A DNA stretch of 64,000 nucleotides from Pseudomonas cavernicola (GTDB lineage Bacteria; Pseudomonadota; Gammaproteobacteria; Pseudomonadales; Pseudomonadaceae), in assembly GCF_003596405.1 (NCBI RefSeq), contig NZ_QYUR01000008.1, positions 682,001-746,000 of the forward strand, written 5' to 3'. Position 1 is the first letter of the stretch. Each line of letters begins with the position of its first letter. The notes under the pieces were generated by a model. That model was not told the origin of the DNA. It made no database searches and saw only the letters and a list, made by a program, of their open reading frames with translations. Position numbers and translations under genes: made by a program. This document shows, piece by piece, positions 43,979 through 53,522 of the stretch.

Positions 43979-44386
43979 TCAGCGCGTCGAGCTGGACCTG
44001 AGCCAGTTCAGGCCGCCGGGTGCGGCAGGCAGCTTTTTTTGGCTGCGGCTAGTGCAGCCCGCAGCCAGGCCCGCCAACGCCGCCAGCCCTCGAGTACACT
44101 GGGTGCATACCAGAGTTCCTTCAGCGTGCTCATTCACCCGCCCACAGCGCAAACAGTCGACCCGGCGTATCGGCACGACCAACTGGACCCGCTGATCGAA
44201 CAGGTCGCGGTCGCGTACCCGCCGCAGGCGTCGGTCATGGATCAACGGACAAGGCTGCCGGCAGCGGCTACAGCGCGGCAGGCCGGTCTTGGAACGCTCC
44301 AGGGTGATAGTCAAGATCGAGTTGGACGTGACATGGCCGGCTATGTCGAAGCCTGGCCAGAAGGCGGCGAGATCAATAGGATGCAT
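43979..44386 (-). pseudogene. ISL3-family transposase, internally deleted remnant
   Basis: From ATG 44386 the minus strand encodes the ISL3 N-terminus (MHPIDLAAFWPGFDIAGHVT, zinc-finger CSRCRQPC...CLRCGRV). It then jumps near 44140, in a different frame, to a short piece of the C-terminal region (LKELWYAPSVLEGWRRWRAW). The central catalytic core and the end are deleted. It is in the same orientation as the C-terminal fragment at 35947-36453, about 8 kb away, with the giant gene between them. Confidence 0.78.
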
Positions 44387-44669
44387 GCTGACAGCAGCGG
44401 GCAGGTGTTGGTGTGTTTGGCGACTGCCAATTGACCTAATCCCCGACTGTCAATTCCCTCTTCCCCACGAATTCGCGAAGAACCTAAAAATGGCCTCGGG
44501 ATGCTCATTTACAACTCGTAAACTCCGCTCCCTCGGCCCCTTGACTCGCTCCGCTCGCCCTTCGGGCCAGCCTTCGGCTGTTACTTCCGTTGGTCGTTGT
44601 GCCTTGTCTGGCTCTAGCTCGCGAGATCGTAAACAGGCGCTGAGCGCCCACCACGGAGTCTCTACGAAA
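44387..44669. other. Intergenic upstream of the DHH gene
   Basis: The region contains palindrome-rich sequence (GACTCGCTCCGCTCGCCCTT near 44546) and then a GGAG ribosome site at about 44655 for the DHH gene. No additional gene is supported, although the frame is open from 44289. Confidence 0.35.
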
Positions 44670-45683
44670 ATGGCCGATTACTTTGCCTTCAACGGCGATG
44701 CGGATGGATTGTGTGCATTGCAACAACTACGCCTTGCCGAAGCACCGCAAGCGCTGCTGGTCACCGGTGTCAAACGCGACATCGCCCTGCTGCGCCGAGT
44801 CCAGGCCGGCAGCGGCGACCGAGTCACAGTGCTGGATATCTCCCACGAGCAGAACCGTGAGGAAGTCGCCCGCCTGCTGCAGGACGGCGCCAGCATCCGC
44901 TATTTCGATCATCACTTCGCCGGGGAACTGCCGGCTCATCCAGGCTTCGAGTCGTACATCGACACCGCCGCGGATGTCTGCACCAGCACGCTGGTCAACC
45001 GTTACCTGGGCGGCCGCCATTACCGCTGGGCGATCGTCGCGGCCTTCGGCGATGGGCTTCCGAAGCTCGGGCTGGCGCTGGCGAAACACCACGGCCTGCC
45101 CGTCGAACACATTGCCGAGCTTGAGCAACTGGGCCTCTACCTGAACTACAACGCCTACGGGGAAAGCATCGCCGATTTGCATTTCGACCCCGCCGAACTG
45201 GCCGAAGCGCTACGCCCCTTCGTCGACCCGCTCGACTTCATCCGCAGCAGCGAGACCTTTGCCACCCTGCGTGACGGCTACAGCGCAGACATGGCCAAGG
45301 CAGCCAGCCTGACACCCTGGCGCGGGATTCCGGGCGCCACGTTATATCGCCTGCCCGCCGCACCTTGGGCGCGTCGGGTGATCGGCGTGCTGGCCAACCG
45401 GTTACTGAGCCAGCGCCCGGACCATGCTCTGGCGCTGCTCTCCAGTAATACCGATAGCGGCTTCACCGTCAGCGTGCGCGTCCCACCGGAACATCCGCTG
45501 GCCGCAGATGCATTCTGCCGCCGCTTCGCCACCGGTGGCGGACGCAAGCGCGCCGCAGGCATCAACCACCTGCCCGCATCCGCTCTGGCCTCATTTGCCG
45601 AGGCTTTCGAAAACGCCTACGGCAGGCAGCCGGACGATCTCGTCCCGTCAGCAATTCTTAGAGAGCAGGAGCAGCCATGCTGA
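44670..45683 (+). CDS. DHH-family phosphoesterase
   Basis: 337 residues from ATG 44670 (MADYFAFNGDADGLCALQQL). The N-terminal catalytic motifs are FNGDADGLCA, LDISHEQN and the DHH-type YFDHHFAG near 88. The C-terminal DHHA1 motif GGGRKRAAGINHLP is near 290. The family cleaves phosphodiesters in oligonucleotides, cyclic dinucleotides or related substrates with Mn ions. The open frame extends upstream to 44289, but similarity begins at this ATG. The specific substrate is not known; no neighbours suggest a pathway. Confidence 0.85.
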   Translation: MADYFAFNGDADGLCALQQLRLAEAPQALLVTGVKRDIALLRRVQAGSGDRVTVLDISHEQNREEVARLLQDGASIRYFDHHFAGELPAHPGFESYIDTAADVCTSTLVNRYLGGRHYRWAIVAAFGDGLPKLGLALAKHHGLPVEHIAELEQLGLYLNYNAYGESIADLHFDPAELAEALRPFVDPLDFIRSSETFATLRDGYSADMAKAASLTPWRGIPGATLYRLPAAPWARRVIGVLANRLLSQRPDHALALLSSNTDSGFTVSVRVPPEHPLAADAFCRRFATGGGRKRAAGINHLPASALASFAEAFENAYGRQPDDLVPSAILREQEQPC

Positions 45684-45790
45684 GCGTGCAGGAAATATCC
45701 GATCGTCTGGAAATCATGCAGAGGCCGGCTGGCGCATCGGCCGCCACATCGAGGAGAAGTGCTATGCCCACAACGTTCCACCCGGCCTGA
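45677..45790 (+). pseudogene. SnoaL/NTF2-like protein start fragment
   Basis: ATG 45677 overlaps the DHH stop and reads MLSVQEISDRLEIMQ, a common N-terminus of SnoaL-like (NTF2-fold) proteins. Similarity stops after 15 residues. The only later readable piece, HIEEKCYAHNVPPGLNVDAH, lies in another frame up to about 45808. I read it as a gene that lost its body by deletion. Confidence 0.35.
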
Positions 45791-45909
45791 ACGTCGACGC
45801 CCACTGATCGCCCGCTCGTGTATGAGTCGTCCCCTTCCCACTCGCTGGAACCGCATGTAGCCGCGTCCTCGAATGAGCAACGACAAGTCCATCCAGCCCA
45901 GGCTTCACG

Positions 45910-45960
45910 CCGCCCTGAACACAAACGCCCGGCAATGCCGGGCGTTTGTGTTCAGGGCGG
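45910..45960. terminator. Very long perfect hairpin terminator
   Basis: Two 24-bp arms (45910-45933 and 45937-45960) are perfectly complementary around a 3-nt loop (AAT). The core AAACGCCCGGC-AAT-GCCGGGCGTTT is the usual pseudomonad terminator. It lies 15 bp beyond the siderophore receptor stop and works on both strands. Confidence 0.8.
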
Positions 45961-45975
45961 GCGCTCTGCAGGCTG

Positions 45976-48102
45976 TCAGAACCTGTAGTTGGCACTTACC
46001 TCGAGGGTTCGCGGCGCACCAGGGGTGATCAGGTCCACCGAGCCGTGAGCGGAGGCGTAGTATTCCTTGTCGAAGACATTGCGCAGGCGCAGCGCCATGT
46101 CCCACTCCGGCAGGTTGTAGAGCAGCGCAGCATCCACCGTGGTGTAGCTGGGCATGACCACCACGTTGTCCAGCGCGGTGTAGCGGTCATCCACGTAGTT
46201 GGCGCCCATGCCCACACGCCATTCCTGGGTCAGCGAACGCACCAGCCAGAGGTTGGCGCTGTTACGCGGAGTCAGGGTCGGCGTCTGGCCTTCGTTGGCC
46301 ACGCCGTTGGTCTTGCTGTTGGACTTGGTGATTTCCGCGTCCAGGTAGGCGTAGCCGGCATAGACCTGCCACTTGTCACTCAACTGGCCAGTAGCGGTGA
46401 GCTCGAAACCATCGGTGCGCTGCTCGCCAGCGAGCACCTGTAGCGCCGGGTTCGCCGGATCGGTGGTCTTCATGTTGGTGCGCTCGAGGCGGAAGATCGC
46501 CGCGGTGACCGCCAGACGGTTATCGAGGAAGTCCCATTTGGCCCCGAGCTCGTAGTTGGTGGTTTCTTCCGGCTCGAGATGCTGGTTGGTCACGCTGACG
46601 GCGAAAACCTCGCCGGAGGGCTGGTAGCCGCGGCTCACCGAGACGTAGTAGGACTGCACCTGATCCGGCTGATAGACCAGGCCGGCGCGCGGGCTCCAGG
46701 TCTTGTCGGTACGGTCGAGATCGGTATTCACCGGGCGATCATCGTCGTACTCCTGGCCAAAGATGTCGTAGCGTACGCCGAGCAGGGCCTTCCACTGCGA
46801 GCTCAGCTCGACCAGGTCCTGCACATAGAAGCCGGCGGTGTCCTGGAAGTTGGTGCCCTTGGAGGACAGGGTGCTGGCGTGCTCCGGCACGGCGACCAGG
46901 GCATCGCGGAATACCGGTACCCGCGCCACGTTGTTCTGGCTGAACACCCGTTGGTGTTTGTCCTGATGACCCAGTTCCATGCCATAGAGCAGGCTGTGCT
47001 GCATGCCGGCGAGCTGGGCCTGCTGCTTCAGTTCCGTCTGGTTGAACACACCGTATTCGTCGCGCGCGACGTTGCCGCGGTTGAGCTTGACCAGCAGTTC
47101 GCCGTTGGGCGCGGTGACGAAGCGCGTCGGGCTGCTGTCGGCCAGGGTGTTGTTGCGGTCCAGGTCGTAGTGGTAGTAGCGGCTGGTGTTACTCAGGGTG
47201 AAATCGTCGTTGATGCGATAGTCGAGGCCGGCGGTGAAGGAGTACACCTCGCTGCGGGCGTAGTCCTGGTCCGGATCGCCCGAGCCGAAGCGCTTCTCGC
47301 GGTCGACGTCGACCGGGCGGTTGCCCAGCGCCGGGATGCCGAAGTCGATCAGGCGTTTGTCGTACAGATAAGTCGCGCCCAGATTGAGTTCGAGATCGTC
47401 GGAGAGTTTGAAGAAGGCCGAAGGGGCGATGGCCTTGCGATCGATGTAGGCATCGTCGCGAAAGGTGTCGCTGTCTTCCAGCGCACCGGTGACGCGGAAG
47501 GCCTTGTCGCTCTGCTGCTGATCGGCCCAGCCGGTGTCGAACTGGGTGCGCTTCTTGCCCTCGCTGTCGAAGGTGGCGCCGACTTCCTGCTTGGGCGTGA
47601 AGCTGGGCTTCTTGCTGACGCTGTTGATCAGGCCGCCGGAAGAACCACGACCGTAGAGCACCGCAGCCGGGCCTTTGATCACTTCTACCCGCTCGATGTT
47701 GGATAGGTCACGGAAATACAGCGCGTCGTCGCGGATGCCGTCGATGTACATATCGCCGATGGCGCTGAAGCCGCGGATGGTGACTTGATCGCGTTGCCCG
47801 TCGCCGTTGGACAGGCCGATGCCGGGGACATTCTTCAGCACATCCTCCATCGACTGTGCGCCCTGATCCTTGATCACACTTTGCGGAATCACGTTCACCG
47901 TCTGCGGGATATCGCGCAGCGGCGCATCGATCTTCAGAGCGCTCCGACTGTCGGTCGGCATGTAGCTTTGCTCTTCGTATGCGCTGGTAACGGCAGTTGC
48001 CGGTATGGCCAAAGCTTCTTTCGTTTCCGCATGCAACGCCGGTATTACCAAAACGCCCAGCAACAGCAGAGAGACTGGGTTAATGCGCAGTAAAGCCACC
48101 AT
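45976..48102 (-). CDS. TonB-dependent siderophore receptor (catecholate/Fiu-PiuA-like)
   Basis: 708 residues: a signal peptide (VSLLLLGVLVIPALHA), a plug domain at about 60-170 (IPQTVNVIPQSVIKDQGAQS, then VEVIKGPAAVLYGRGSSGG), and a 22-strand barrel ending in the aromatic TLEVSANYRF. It imports ferric siderophores through the outer membrane using TonB energy. The start is preceded by AAGGAG, and a Fur box lies 25-40 bp upstream, so expression should rise in iron limitation. It is monocistronic with its own terminator. The exact siderophore is not deducible. Confidence 0.9.
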   Translation of the reverse strand: MVALLRINPVSLLLLGVLVIPALHAETKEALAIPATAVTSAYEEQSYMPTDSRSALKIDAPLRDIPQTVNVIPQSVIKDQGAQSMEDVLKNVPGIGLSNGDGQRDQVTIRGFSAIGDMYIDGIRDDALYFRDLSNIERVEVIKGPAAVLYGRGSSGGLINSVSKKPSFTPKQEVGATFDSEGKKRTQFDTGWADQQQSDKAFRVTGALEDSDTFRDDAYIDRKAIAPSAFFKLSDDLELNLGATYLYDKRLIDFGIPALGNRPVDVDREKRFGSGDPDQDYARSEVYSFTAGLDYRINDDFTLSNTSRYYHYDLDRNNTLADSSPTRFVTAPNGELLVKLNRGNVARDEYGVFNQTELKQQAQLAGMQHSLLYGMELGHQDKHQRVFSQNNVARVPVFRDALVAVPEHASTLSSKGTNFQDTAGFYVQDLVELSSQWKALLGVRYDIFGQEYDDDRPVNTDLDRTDKTWSPRAGLVYQPDQVQSYYVSVSRGYQPSGEVFAVSVTNQHLEPEETTNYELGAKWDFLDNRLAVTAAIFRLERTNMKTTDPANPALQVLAGEQRTDGFELTATGQLSDKWQVYAGYAYLDAEITKSNSKTNGVANEGQTPTLTPRNSANLWLVRSLTQEWRVGMGANYVDDRYTALDNVVVMPSYTTVDAALLYNLPEWDMALRLRNVFDKEYYASAHGSVDLITPGAPRTLEVSANYRF

Positions 48103-48125
48103 AAGCTCCTTATATGAATTATGGC

Positions 48126-48144
48126 GCTAATGATAATGATTCGG
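48126..48144 (-). promoter_or_regulatory. Fur box of the siderophore receptor
   Basis: TAATGATAATGATT (48128-48141) matches the Fur consensus core TAATGATAATCATT at 13 of 14 positions. It lies about 25-40 bp upstream of the receptor start, on the expected promoter. Confidence 0.75.
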
Positions 48145-48534
48145 CTTTGTAAGTAAATATTTAGATTCAGATACTTTCAGATCCAGCCGTTAGAAAAGCC
48201 CCCCTCTCCATGCCAGGGCGAGCATGCCTTTTGTCTCGATAGCGGCCGTGAAGCCTGTTTTAGCGCTAATCGGCTAACCACTGAGCAGGTCGGCCGAGGG
48301 CCTGAGGATGGGCTGATATGCTTATTAATATCTGCGATTAGCCGTAACCGGCTCCCGGGGGGAAGTACCGGAGTGATATGTGCATCGCCACAGATGCTGC
48401 AGATTCGGATTGGCCGCTTTTCGGTCTGCCCGCCTTTGATTGTGCTGGCATTTGGTTAGAGAACGTTGACCTTGTCCCGTGATTCCAGCAGTGGATTGCT
48501 CGTGGCGATCGCATAACTTGACTTGGAGTACATC
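48145..48534. other. Intergenic between the receptor and EF-G2
   Basis: The gap of about 390 bp holds the divergent promoters. A GGCTCCCGGGG-rich stretch near 48348 is palindromic in part. The EF-G2 ribosome site GGAG is at 48525-48528. No ORF or known riboswitch was recognised. Confidence 0.35.
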
Positions 48535-50637
48535 ATGGCTCGTACGACGCCCATCGAACGCTATCGAAACATCGGTATCGTCGCGCATGTCGATGCAGGC
48601 AAGACCACCACAACCGAACGCATCCTGTTTTATACCGGGGTCAACTACAAGATGGGTGAGGTGCATGATGGCGCCGCGACCATGGACTGGATGGTGCAGG
48701 AGCAGGAGCGCGGCATCACCATCACCTCGGCGGCGACCACGGCGTTCTGGACCGGGTCGCGCAAGCAGTTGGACAAGTACCGCATCAATATCATCGACAC
48801 CCCTGGGCACGTCGACTTCACCATCGAGGTGGAGCGTTCGCTGCGCGTGCTGGACGGAGCAGTGGTGGTCTTCAGCGGTGCCGATGGCGTCGAGCCGCAA
48901 TCCGAGACCGTGTGGCGTCAGGCCGACAAGTACCACGTGCCGCGTATCGCCTACGTGAATAAGATGGATCGCGCAGGCGCTGATTTCCTGCGCGTGGTCG
49001 GACAGATCAAACAACGCCTGGGCCACACACCAGTGCCGATCCAGCTGCCGATAGGCCAGGAAGAGAATTTCCACGGGCAGATCGACCTAATCAGGATGAA
49101 GGCCATCTACTGGAGCGAAGACGACCAGGGTATGACCTTGCATGAGGAAGATATCCCTGCCGAACTGCGTGATGAGGCCGAAAAGTGGCGCTTGAATATG
49201 GTCGAGGCGGCTGCAGAGGCCAACGATGAGTTGATGACCAAGTACCTGGATGCAGGTGACCTGAGCCACGAGGAAATCAAGGCTGGCCTGCGCCAACGGA
49301 CCCTGTCCTGCGAGGTGGTGCCTGCGGTCTGTGGATCCTCATTCAAGAACAAGGGGGTGCCGCTGGTGCTCGATGCGGTGGTCGAACTGCTGCCGGCGCC
49401 CACCGAGATCCCCTCGATCAAGGGCGTGCATCCAGACAATCTGGAGCGAGCGGATGAGCGCCACGCCGATGACAAAGATCCCTTCTCAGCGCTGGCGTTC
49501 AAGATTGCCAGCGATCCCTTCGTCGGCACTCTGACCTTCATTCGGGTCTATTCCGGGGTGCTGAACTCGGGCGATGCCGTGCTCAACTCAGTCAAGGGCA
49601 AGAAGGAGCGGGTCGGCCGCATGGTACAGATGCACGCCAATCACCGCGCTGAGATCAAGGAGGTGCGGGCCGGCGACATCGCCGCGCTGATCGGCATGAA
49701 GGACGTCACCACCGGCGACACCCTGTGCGACCTGAACAAGCCGATCATCCTCGAGCGCATGGATTTCCCCGAGCCGGTGATCTCCATCGCGGTGGAGCCA
49801 AAAACCAAGGCAGACCAGGAGAGGATGGGCATCGCCCTTGGCAAGCTGGCCCAGGAAGACCCCTCGTTCCGCGTCAAAACCGACGAAGAAACCTCGCAGA
49901 CCATCATTTCCGGCATGGGCGAGTTGCATCTGGACATCATTGTCGACCGCATGCGCCGCGAGTTCAGCGTCGAGGCCAACACCGGCAAGCCGCAGGTGGC
50001 TTACCGGGAGGCCATCCGCAAGACATGCGAGATTGAAGGCAAGTTCGTCCGCCAGTCCGGCGGGCGCGGCCAGTACGGCCACTGCTGGATACGTTTCGAG
50101 CCGGCCGACGAAGGCCAGGAAGGGCTGCAGTTCACCAACGAAGTAGTGGGCGGGGCTATCCCGAGGGAATTCATACCGGCCATCCAGAAGGGCATCGAGG
50201 AGCAAATGAGGAATGGCGTCCTCGCTGGCTACCCACTGCTCGGCCTAAAGGCCGCGGTATTCGACGGCTCATTCCACGACGTGGATTCCAGTGAGATGGC
50301 CTTCAAGATTGCTGCATCCATGGCCACCAAACAGCTGTCGCACAAGAGCGACGCGGTGCTACTGGAGCCGATGATGAAACTGGAGGTGGTGACGCCCGAA
50401 GAGTACATGGGCGACATCATGGGCGACCTCAACCGCCGCCGTGGCCTGATCCACGGCATGGAGGACGGTGTCTCGGGCAAGATCGTCCGCGCCGATGTGC
50501 CACTAGGTGAGATGTTCGGCTATGCCACCGATGTTCGCTCGATGTCCCAGGGCCGCGCGAGCTTCTCAATGGAGTTCACGAGGTACGCACAAGCACCACC
50601 CAGCATCGCCGATGCCATCATCAAGAAGCAGGGCTGA
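48535..50637 (+). CDS. fusA2: elongation factor G, second copy (EF-G2 / FusA2)
   Basis: 700 residues from ATG 48535 ([20 protein letters not shown]). It is a full EF-G: G1 [11 protein letters not shown]2 [12 protein letters not shown]3 DTPGHVDF, G4 NKMD, then domains II to V, with [15 protein letters not shown] in domain IV. The gene is outside an rpsL-rpsG-fusA-tuf context, so it is the stand-alone paralogue found in pseudomonads. EF-G catalyses translocation; paralogues may specialise in recycling or stress. The neighbouring Fur-controlled receptor is divergent. Confidence 0.9.
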   Translation: MARTTPIERYRNIGIVAHVDAGKTTTTERILFYTGVNYKMGEVHDGAATMDWMVQEQERGITITSAATTAFWTGSRKQLDKYRINIIDTPGHVDFTIEVERSLRVLDGAVVVFSGADGVEPQSETVWRQADKYHVPRIAYVNKMDRAGADFLRVVGQIKQRLGHTPVPIQLPIGQEENFHGQIDLIRMKAIYWSEDDQGMTLHEEDIPAELRDEAEKWRLNMVEAAAEANDELMTKYLDAGDLSHEEIKAGLRQRTLSCEVVPAVCGSSFKNKGVPLVLDAVVELLPAPTEIPSIKGVHPDNLERADERHADDKDPFSALAFKIASDPFVGTLTFIRVYSGVLNSGDAVLNSVKGKKERVGRMVQMHANHRAEIKEVRAGDIAALIGMKDVTTGDTLCDLNKPIILERMDFPEPVISIAVEPKTKADQERMGIALGKLAQEDPSFRVKTDEETSQTIISGMGELHLDIIVDRMRREFSVEANTGKPQVAYREAIRKTCEIEGKFVRQSGGRGQYGHCWIRFEPADEGQEGLQFTNEVVGGAIPREFIPAIQKGIEEQMRNGVLAGYPLLGLKAAVFDGSFHDVDSSEMAFKIAASMATKQLSHKSDAVLLEPMMKLEVVTPEEYMGDIMGDLNRRRGLIHGMEDGVSGKIVRADVPLGEMFGYATDVRSMSQGRASFSMEFTRYAQAPPSIADAIIKKQG

Positions 50638-50898
50638 ACAAGGCATCAGGCAGCAATCTGCAATGGCTTCGGCGCGGCGCGCCCTGGCTGAGCACGAGCA
50701 GTTCGTAGGGCGGGTGAAACCCGCCAAATAAACACAACACAACAATCTCAGCCAATCATCAGCTATCACCGCGCGGGTTTCACCCACCCTGCGAAGCTGT
50801 AGGAGCTAGCTCTGCTAGCGAAGCCTTTGCGTTGCCTACATTCGCTCGCGATGCTCGCTCCTACAGGGTCAGCGTTGCGCTCAGGCTTTTGACAGAAC
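50638..50898. repeat. Pseudomonad intergenic palindromes
   Basis: Two repeat pairs occur. GTAGGGCGGGTGAAACCCGCC (50706-50726) pairs with GCGGGTTTCACCCACCCTGC (50773-50792). The second pair is CTGTAGGAGC near 50799 and GCTCCTACAG near 50857. They lie between convergent genes and may act as transcript ends. The first family recurs between muxB and muxC. Confidence 0.6.
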
Positions 50899-51954
50899 CT
50901 AACCATTCATTTCCTCCACCAGCGTCCTGATCAGTTCAGCCGCCGGCATCTCACGGGCGAGTGCTGCGCCCTGCCCGGCCCATTGCACGGCGAAATCATT
51001 GCTGCCCCTGGCGCTGGCGGCAGCGTGCAGAGCCTTCGCCGCATCGTAGGTGATCGGGTAATCCGGCAGACGATACGGCCCGGGCGCCCCGACCTCGCTG
51101 AACATCCGATTGATGATGCCGCGTGCCGGCCGACCGGATATCACGCTGGTGATCTGCGTGTGCCTGGCGCGCTCGCTTTTCATCGCTTGCCTGTAGGCCG
51201 CATTGGCAGAAGACTCAGGGCAGAGGATGAAGGCGGTGCCCAATTGCACCGCGCTGGCACCTAGAGCCATGGCTGCCGCGATGCCCTGCCCATCCATGAT
51301 GCCGCCAGCCGCGATGACTGGAAGCCGCGTCTGCTTCGCTATCAGGCGAACCAGCGGCAGTGTGCCGATACCCTCATCACCCTGCTCCGGCTCGAACACC
51401 CCCCGATGTCCGCCTGCCTCGATACCCTGGGCGACGATGAAATCGACTTCTGCCTCTTCCACAAGGGCCGCCTCTGCGGGTGTGGTTGCACTGGCCAGGA
51501 GGATGATGCCGGCCTGCTTCAATGCACGGATCTGCTCCTGCGGCGGTAAGCCAAAGTGGAAACTGACCACCGCAGGACGCTCGCTGAGCAACAACTCGAG
51601 CATCGCCTCGTCCTGCAGGAAGCTTTTGTAGATTTCCTTCAGTTCTGCGGGTGGTGTGGCGCCGAACTCCGCGAAGTAAGGTCTGAGGTATTCCAGCCAG
51701 GCGGCCTCTCTCTGCGCATTGGCCATGGCCGGGCGGTGGCAGAACAGGTTGACGTTGAATGGTTTGTTGGTCAGCACGCGGGTTTCACTGATCATCGCCC
51801 GCGCCTGCTCCGGCGTGCTGGCACCTATGCCTATTGAACCGAGACCACCAGCATTGGAGACTGCCGCAGCCAGCTTGGGCGTTGAGACACCGACCATGGG
51901 TGCTTGGATGATTGGAAACTCAACCCCTGGGATGTGCGTGGCCTTGTCTTTCAT
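50899..51954 (-). CDS. nitronate monooxygenase (2-nitropropane dioxygenase family)
   Basis: 351 residues from ATG 51954 ([20 protein letters not shown]), with AGGTGGA upstream; the start at 51975 is less likely. It is a TIM-barrel flavoprotein with the usual motifs: [10 protein letters not shown] near 17, [12 protein letters not shown] near 31, and [12 protein letters not shown] near 178 with the catalytic His. The phosphate-binding segment [20 protein letters not shown] is near 215. It oxidises alkyl nitronates with FMN, protecting from nitro toxins. It is divergent from a LysR gene that probably controls it. Confidence 0.9.
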   Translation of the reverse strand: MKDKATHIPGVEFPIIQAPMVGVSTPKLAAAVSNAGGLGSIGIGASTPEQARAMISETRVLTNKPFNVNLFCHRPAMANAQREAAWLEYLRPYFAEFGATPPAELKEIYKSFLQDEAMLELLLSERPAVVSFHFGLPPQEQIRALKQAGIILLASATTPAEAALVEEAEVDFIVAQGIEAGGHRGVFEPEQGDEGIGTLPLVRLIAKQTRLPVIAAGGIMDGQGIAAAMALGASAVQLGTAFILCPESSANAAYRQAMKSERARHTQITSVISGRPARGIINRMFSEVGAPGPYRLPDYPITYDAAKALHAAASARGSNDFAVQWAGQGAALAREMPAAELIRTLVEEMNG

Positions 51955-52081
51955 TAGATTCCACCTGAAAAGCACCTGGAGAAGGCATCGGTATCGATGC
52001 CGGTAAAAGCCTGATCAATGTATCTCTGCAAAAGATTATTTTAGTAAATATAATCTCACAATGAGAACAAGGAAATTCACC

Positions 52082-53008
52082 ATGGATCTGTCAGCTCTAG
52101 AGATCTTTCGTGCGGTAGCCCAAGAACGAAGCATCACCCGCGCCGCGCTGCGTCTAGATCGAGTGCAATCCAACGTGACCACGCGAATCCGGCAGCTCGA
52201 AGAAGAACTCGGCGTGCAACTGTTCCTCCGTGACGGCAAGCGCATGACGCTAACTGATAGAGGACAGCATTTCCTCGAATACACCGAAAAACTGCTGGCG
52301 CTGGCCGAAGAGGCGCGCCAGTCAATGCACCCGGATATTCCCAGTGGCCATCTGCGCATTGGCTCGATGGAAAGCACCGCCGCCAGCCGCCTGCCCAGCC
52401 TGCTGGCGCAGTATCACGGTCAATGGCCTGGAGTCAGTCTGGAAGTCACCACCGGGCCAAGCCGTGATTTGCTGGAGGCCTTGCAGGAGCGTCGGCTCGA
52501 CTGCGCTCTGATCGCCAATCCTGTGACCCTGACAGCAGGCCAGTGGGTTGCCGAAGCGTTGGCTTCAGGCCTTCAAGGCGAAACGGTTTTCACTGAAGAG
52601 TTGCTACTGGTGATGCCGGCTCAGCACCCACGCGTGCATGGCCCCGCGGATGTGAAAATCCGCACTCTGGCGGGCTTTTCGCGCGCTTGCACCTATCGCC
52701 AGGTCGCGGAAAACTGGTTGTGCAGCCATGTCGAAGGTGTGCAGAAGAACCTCAAAGTCCAGGAAGTCGGCTCCTACCACTCCATTCTGGCCTGCATCAG
52801 CGCCGGCTCCTGCGTAGGAATCCTGCCCAGGTCGGTGCTCGAACTGCAGCGCGAACCACCTAAGGTCCGTACACACCCTGTGATGAACATCGACACGCAA
52901 CTGGTCTGGCGCACGGGCTATGGCACTGCTGCTTTCGAATCCTTCCGTGATCTCTTACAGAGCAGCTATCAATCACTTGCGGCTACGGCACGCACAGTGC
53001 CCATGTAA
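52082..53008 (+). CDS. LysR-family regulator, divergent from the nitronate monooxygenase gene
   Basis: 308 residues from ATG 52082 (AAGGAAA upstream). The HTH at about 1-60 reads [20 protein letters not shown], then [16 protein letters not shown]. The effector domain includes [20 protein letters not shown] and ends without a further domain. It lies 127 bp from the nitronate monooxygenase start on the other strand, a typical arrangement for a LysR activator and its target. Confidence 0.9.
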   Translation: MDLSALEIFRAVAQERSITRAALRLDRVQSNVTTRIRQLEEELGVQLFLRDGKRMTLTDRGQHFLEYTEKLLALAEEARQSMHPDIPSGHLRIGSMESTAASRLPSLLAQYHGQWPGVSLEVTTGPSRDLLEALQERRLDCALIANPVTLTAGQWVAEALASGLQGETVFTEELLLVMPAQHPRVHGPADVKIRTLAGFSRACTYRQVAENWLCSHVEGVQKNLKVQEVGSYHSILACISAGSCVGILPRSVLELQREPPKVRTHPVMNIDTQLVWRTGYGTAAFESFRDLLQSSYQSLAATARTVPM

Positions 53009-53018
53009 CTCCTGAGCA

Positions 53019-53183
53019 CTAGTGGCCTGTACGGCTAGTTGGTTAACTCAAGTTCGGATGCCTGGAGTCCTGAGACAAGGCGCCGTGACGAGTCATAGCA
53101 GGGCTATTTTGATCCGCAGCAACGCAGTATCGGGGCTTCAGGCGCCGGAATTGCCTAATGGAACTAGCCACACAGGCCACTAG
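53019..53183. mobile_element. MITE-like element, 165 bp with 22-bp terminal inverted repeats
   Basis: The left end (53019-53040) begins CTAGTGGCCTGT and ends GGCTAGTT. The right end (53162-53183) is its reverse complement with two mismatches. The element contains no ORF and lies just past the LysR stop. A target duplication is not clear. The mother transposase is not in the window. Confidence 0.55.
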
Positions 53184-53400
53184 CAGGTAGCCGGTGACTT
53201 TGCGGCCCCCGCTTAGCATTGAGCGAGTCGGGGCACAGGCTAAGCGTTACAAAAGGCCCTCCCCCGGTTGGGCTATAAAGTGAATTGAAACTATCCTGAA
53301 TGCCAGGTGTGTGGACGTTTCCGTCCGAACCGCTACAACCCCAGAGTGCTAGTCCATGATTGGATCAATGGTCAGCCAAGTAGTGGGCAATACCACCTGC

Positions 53401-53460
53401 TGTTGCACGAATCTTTTGTTGCATGAACCTTTTGTTGCACGAATCTTGTCGCAGGAATCT
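53401..53460. repeat. Direct repeats TGTTGCACGAATCTTT upstream of the sensor kinase
   Basis: Units start at 53401, 53417 and 53433 (16-bp period), with a weaker fourth at 53447. They match TGTTGCAYGAAYCTTT. They end about 60 bp before the kinase start at 53523, in its promoter region. Confidence 0.7.
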
Positions 53461-53522
53461 CCAGCTATCCGTTTCGCGTTTTTGTATTACCGCCCAATCA
53501 AGAGCGCCTAGGAGTTGCACGG

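Noticed and set aside
46579..47706. Plus-strand ORF of 375 codons
   Set aside because: It is the shadow of the TonB-dependent receptor barrel on the minus strand.
53401..53460. Short CRISPR array
   Set aside because: The 16-bp units abut each other directly without unique spacers, there are only four, and no cas genes are in the window.
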